Assembly: GCF_050717635.1 (NCBI RefSeq)
Contig: NZ_JBOITO010000039.1
Location: 186,001-250,000, forward strand
DNA: 64,000 nucleotides
Origin: Clostridium_AD sp050717635
GTDB lineage: Bacteria; Bacillota; Clostridia; Clostridiales; Clostridiaceae
Direction: 5' to 3'
Positions 63,531-64,000 of the stretch are shown piece by piece. Position numbers and translations under genes: made by a program. The notes beneath the pieces are model-generated. The model was not told where the DNA came from. It searched no databases and saw nothing but the letters and a program-made list of their open reading frames with translations. How positions within the stretch are numbered: position 1 is the stretch's first letter; every line of letters starts with the position of its first letter.

Positions 63531-64000
63531 TCACTTTATCCTTCTACTATCATGGTGTATTGACATAAATAATATAATACATGAAACCGCTCCAAAGAAA
63601 ATAAAGGACTGAATATATGGTACAAAATTGTAGCTACCACCTTGCCAAAAATCTACAAATTCTCCACTGATATAAGTAGTTGGCAGCGAGTATGCCACGG
63701 CTTTTAGTGGAGTAGGGAAATCTGTTGCTTCCACACCAAACATACCGCTTAAAATCATTACTCCAAAATATAACATCATAGTTATAGCATAAGTTGGACC
63801 AAACCTTTTGAAAAATAGTGCTATTCCATGAGCTAAAATAAACAAAAAAGTAGATAATATATATAAAGAAACTATTAAAGTAAGTGCTGAGCTTAAAGAT
63901 GGCACCTGCACATTTAACACAAAACAAACTGCTACTGTGTACACAATAAAAGATAAGGTTATAAAAATTAAATTAGCAAATATTTTAGAAGTGAGTATTG
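63531..64000 (-). CDS. ABC-2 type transporter permease, 5' end outside window
   Basis: The frame is open through the right edge (ILTSKIFANLIFITLSFIVY...), so the GTG at 63944 is not the true start. The visible 156 residues hold at least four membrane helices: NLIFITLSFIVYTVAVCFVL, ALTLIVSLYILSTFLFILA, YAITMMLYFGVMILSGMFG and SFIFFGAVSCIILFMSI. The MILSGMFG ... PLKAVAYSLPTTY segment is the usual C-terminal signature of ABC-2 permeases of the DrrB/YhgE type. The partner ATPase gene should lie beyond 64000. The substrate is unknown. Confidence 0.8.
   Translation of the reverse strand, partial: ILTSKIFANLIFITLSFIVYTVAVCFVLNVQVPSLSSALTLIVSLYILSTFLFILAHGIALFFKRFGPTYAITMMLYFGVMILSGMFGVEATDFPTPLKAVAYSLPTTYISGEFVDFWQGGSYNFVPYIQSFIFFGAVSCIILFMSIHHDSRRIK

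Overview
The window is AT-rich (roughly 28-30% GC by eye) and reads as chromosomal DNA of a low-GC Firmicute, most likely Clostridium sensu lato. The reasons are strong AGGAGG-type ribosome binding sites, a clostridial-style AddAB pair, DUF3231 and Rpn-family genes, and a compact chemotaxis operon. No rRNA, tRNA or CRISPR array was seen.

Region 1 (1-14.9 kb) is a genomic scrapyard. It starts with a truncated HipA-like kinase gene and an AAA ATPase gene, then decayed genes (an ADP-ribosylglycohydrolase and a recombination-promoting nuclease, Rpn). A second rpn gene is split by a TGT...ACA-ended, Mu/Tn552-like DDE transposon (4199-11273) with a 6-bp target duplication. That transposon's transposase gene is itself split by a RIT element (three overlapping tyrosine recombinases between perfect 37-bp inverted repeats). 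Next come a detached copy of the addA 3' end, a decayed DUF3231 / zinc-ribbon gene pair that is repeated at 38-40 kb, a Uma2-like nuclease gene, and two more gene remnants.

Region 2 (14.9-21.3 kb) holds addB-addA, encoding the double-strand-break repair helicase-nuclease. Region 3 (21.5-29.9 kb) is a six-gene minus-strand operon with overlaps or gaps of 15 bp or less: two dynamin-like GTPases, a small glycine-rich membrane protein, a HerA/FtsK-type ATPase with an embedded glycine zipper, an LHH-type (HNH/Endo VII fold) nuclease toxin and an SMI1/KNR4 immunity protein. This is the best candidate for an undescribed system, either toxin delivery or abortive anti-phage defence.

Region 4 (30-43.6 kb) carries a diguanylate cyclase, a WYL regulator, an intact rpn gene, a MarR-regulated heterodimeric ABC exporter with near-textbook operators, the second DUF3231 / zinc-ribbon copy, and small membrane, zinc-ribbon and phosphoesterase genes.

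Region 5 (43.7-58.5 kb) is an 11-gene minus-strand operon joining a complete chemotaxis core (CheY, CheA, CheW, MCP, CheR, CheB) to c-di-GMP enzymes (HD-GYP, GGDEF-EAL) and extra two-component proteins. It has a clear sigma-A promoter with repeated CACGCATTG elements. Immediately upstream lies a regulator fusing an XRE helix-turn-helix to a cobalamin-binding domain. Region 6 (58.6-64 kb) has a divergent MarR / quinone oxidoreductase pair, trkA-trkH for K+ uptake, and the 3' end of an ABC-2 permease gene.

A 24-bp GC-rich imperfect palindrome recurs at least six times in intergenic gaps. Several gene copies have lost internal segments, some of them between short direct repeats.
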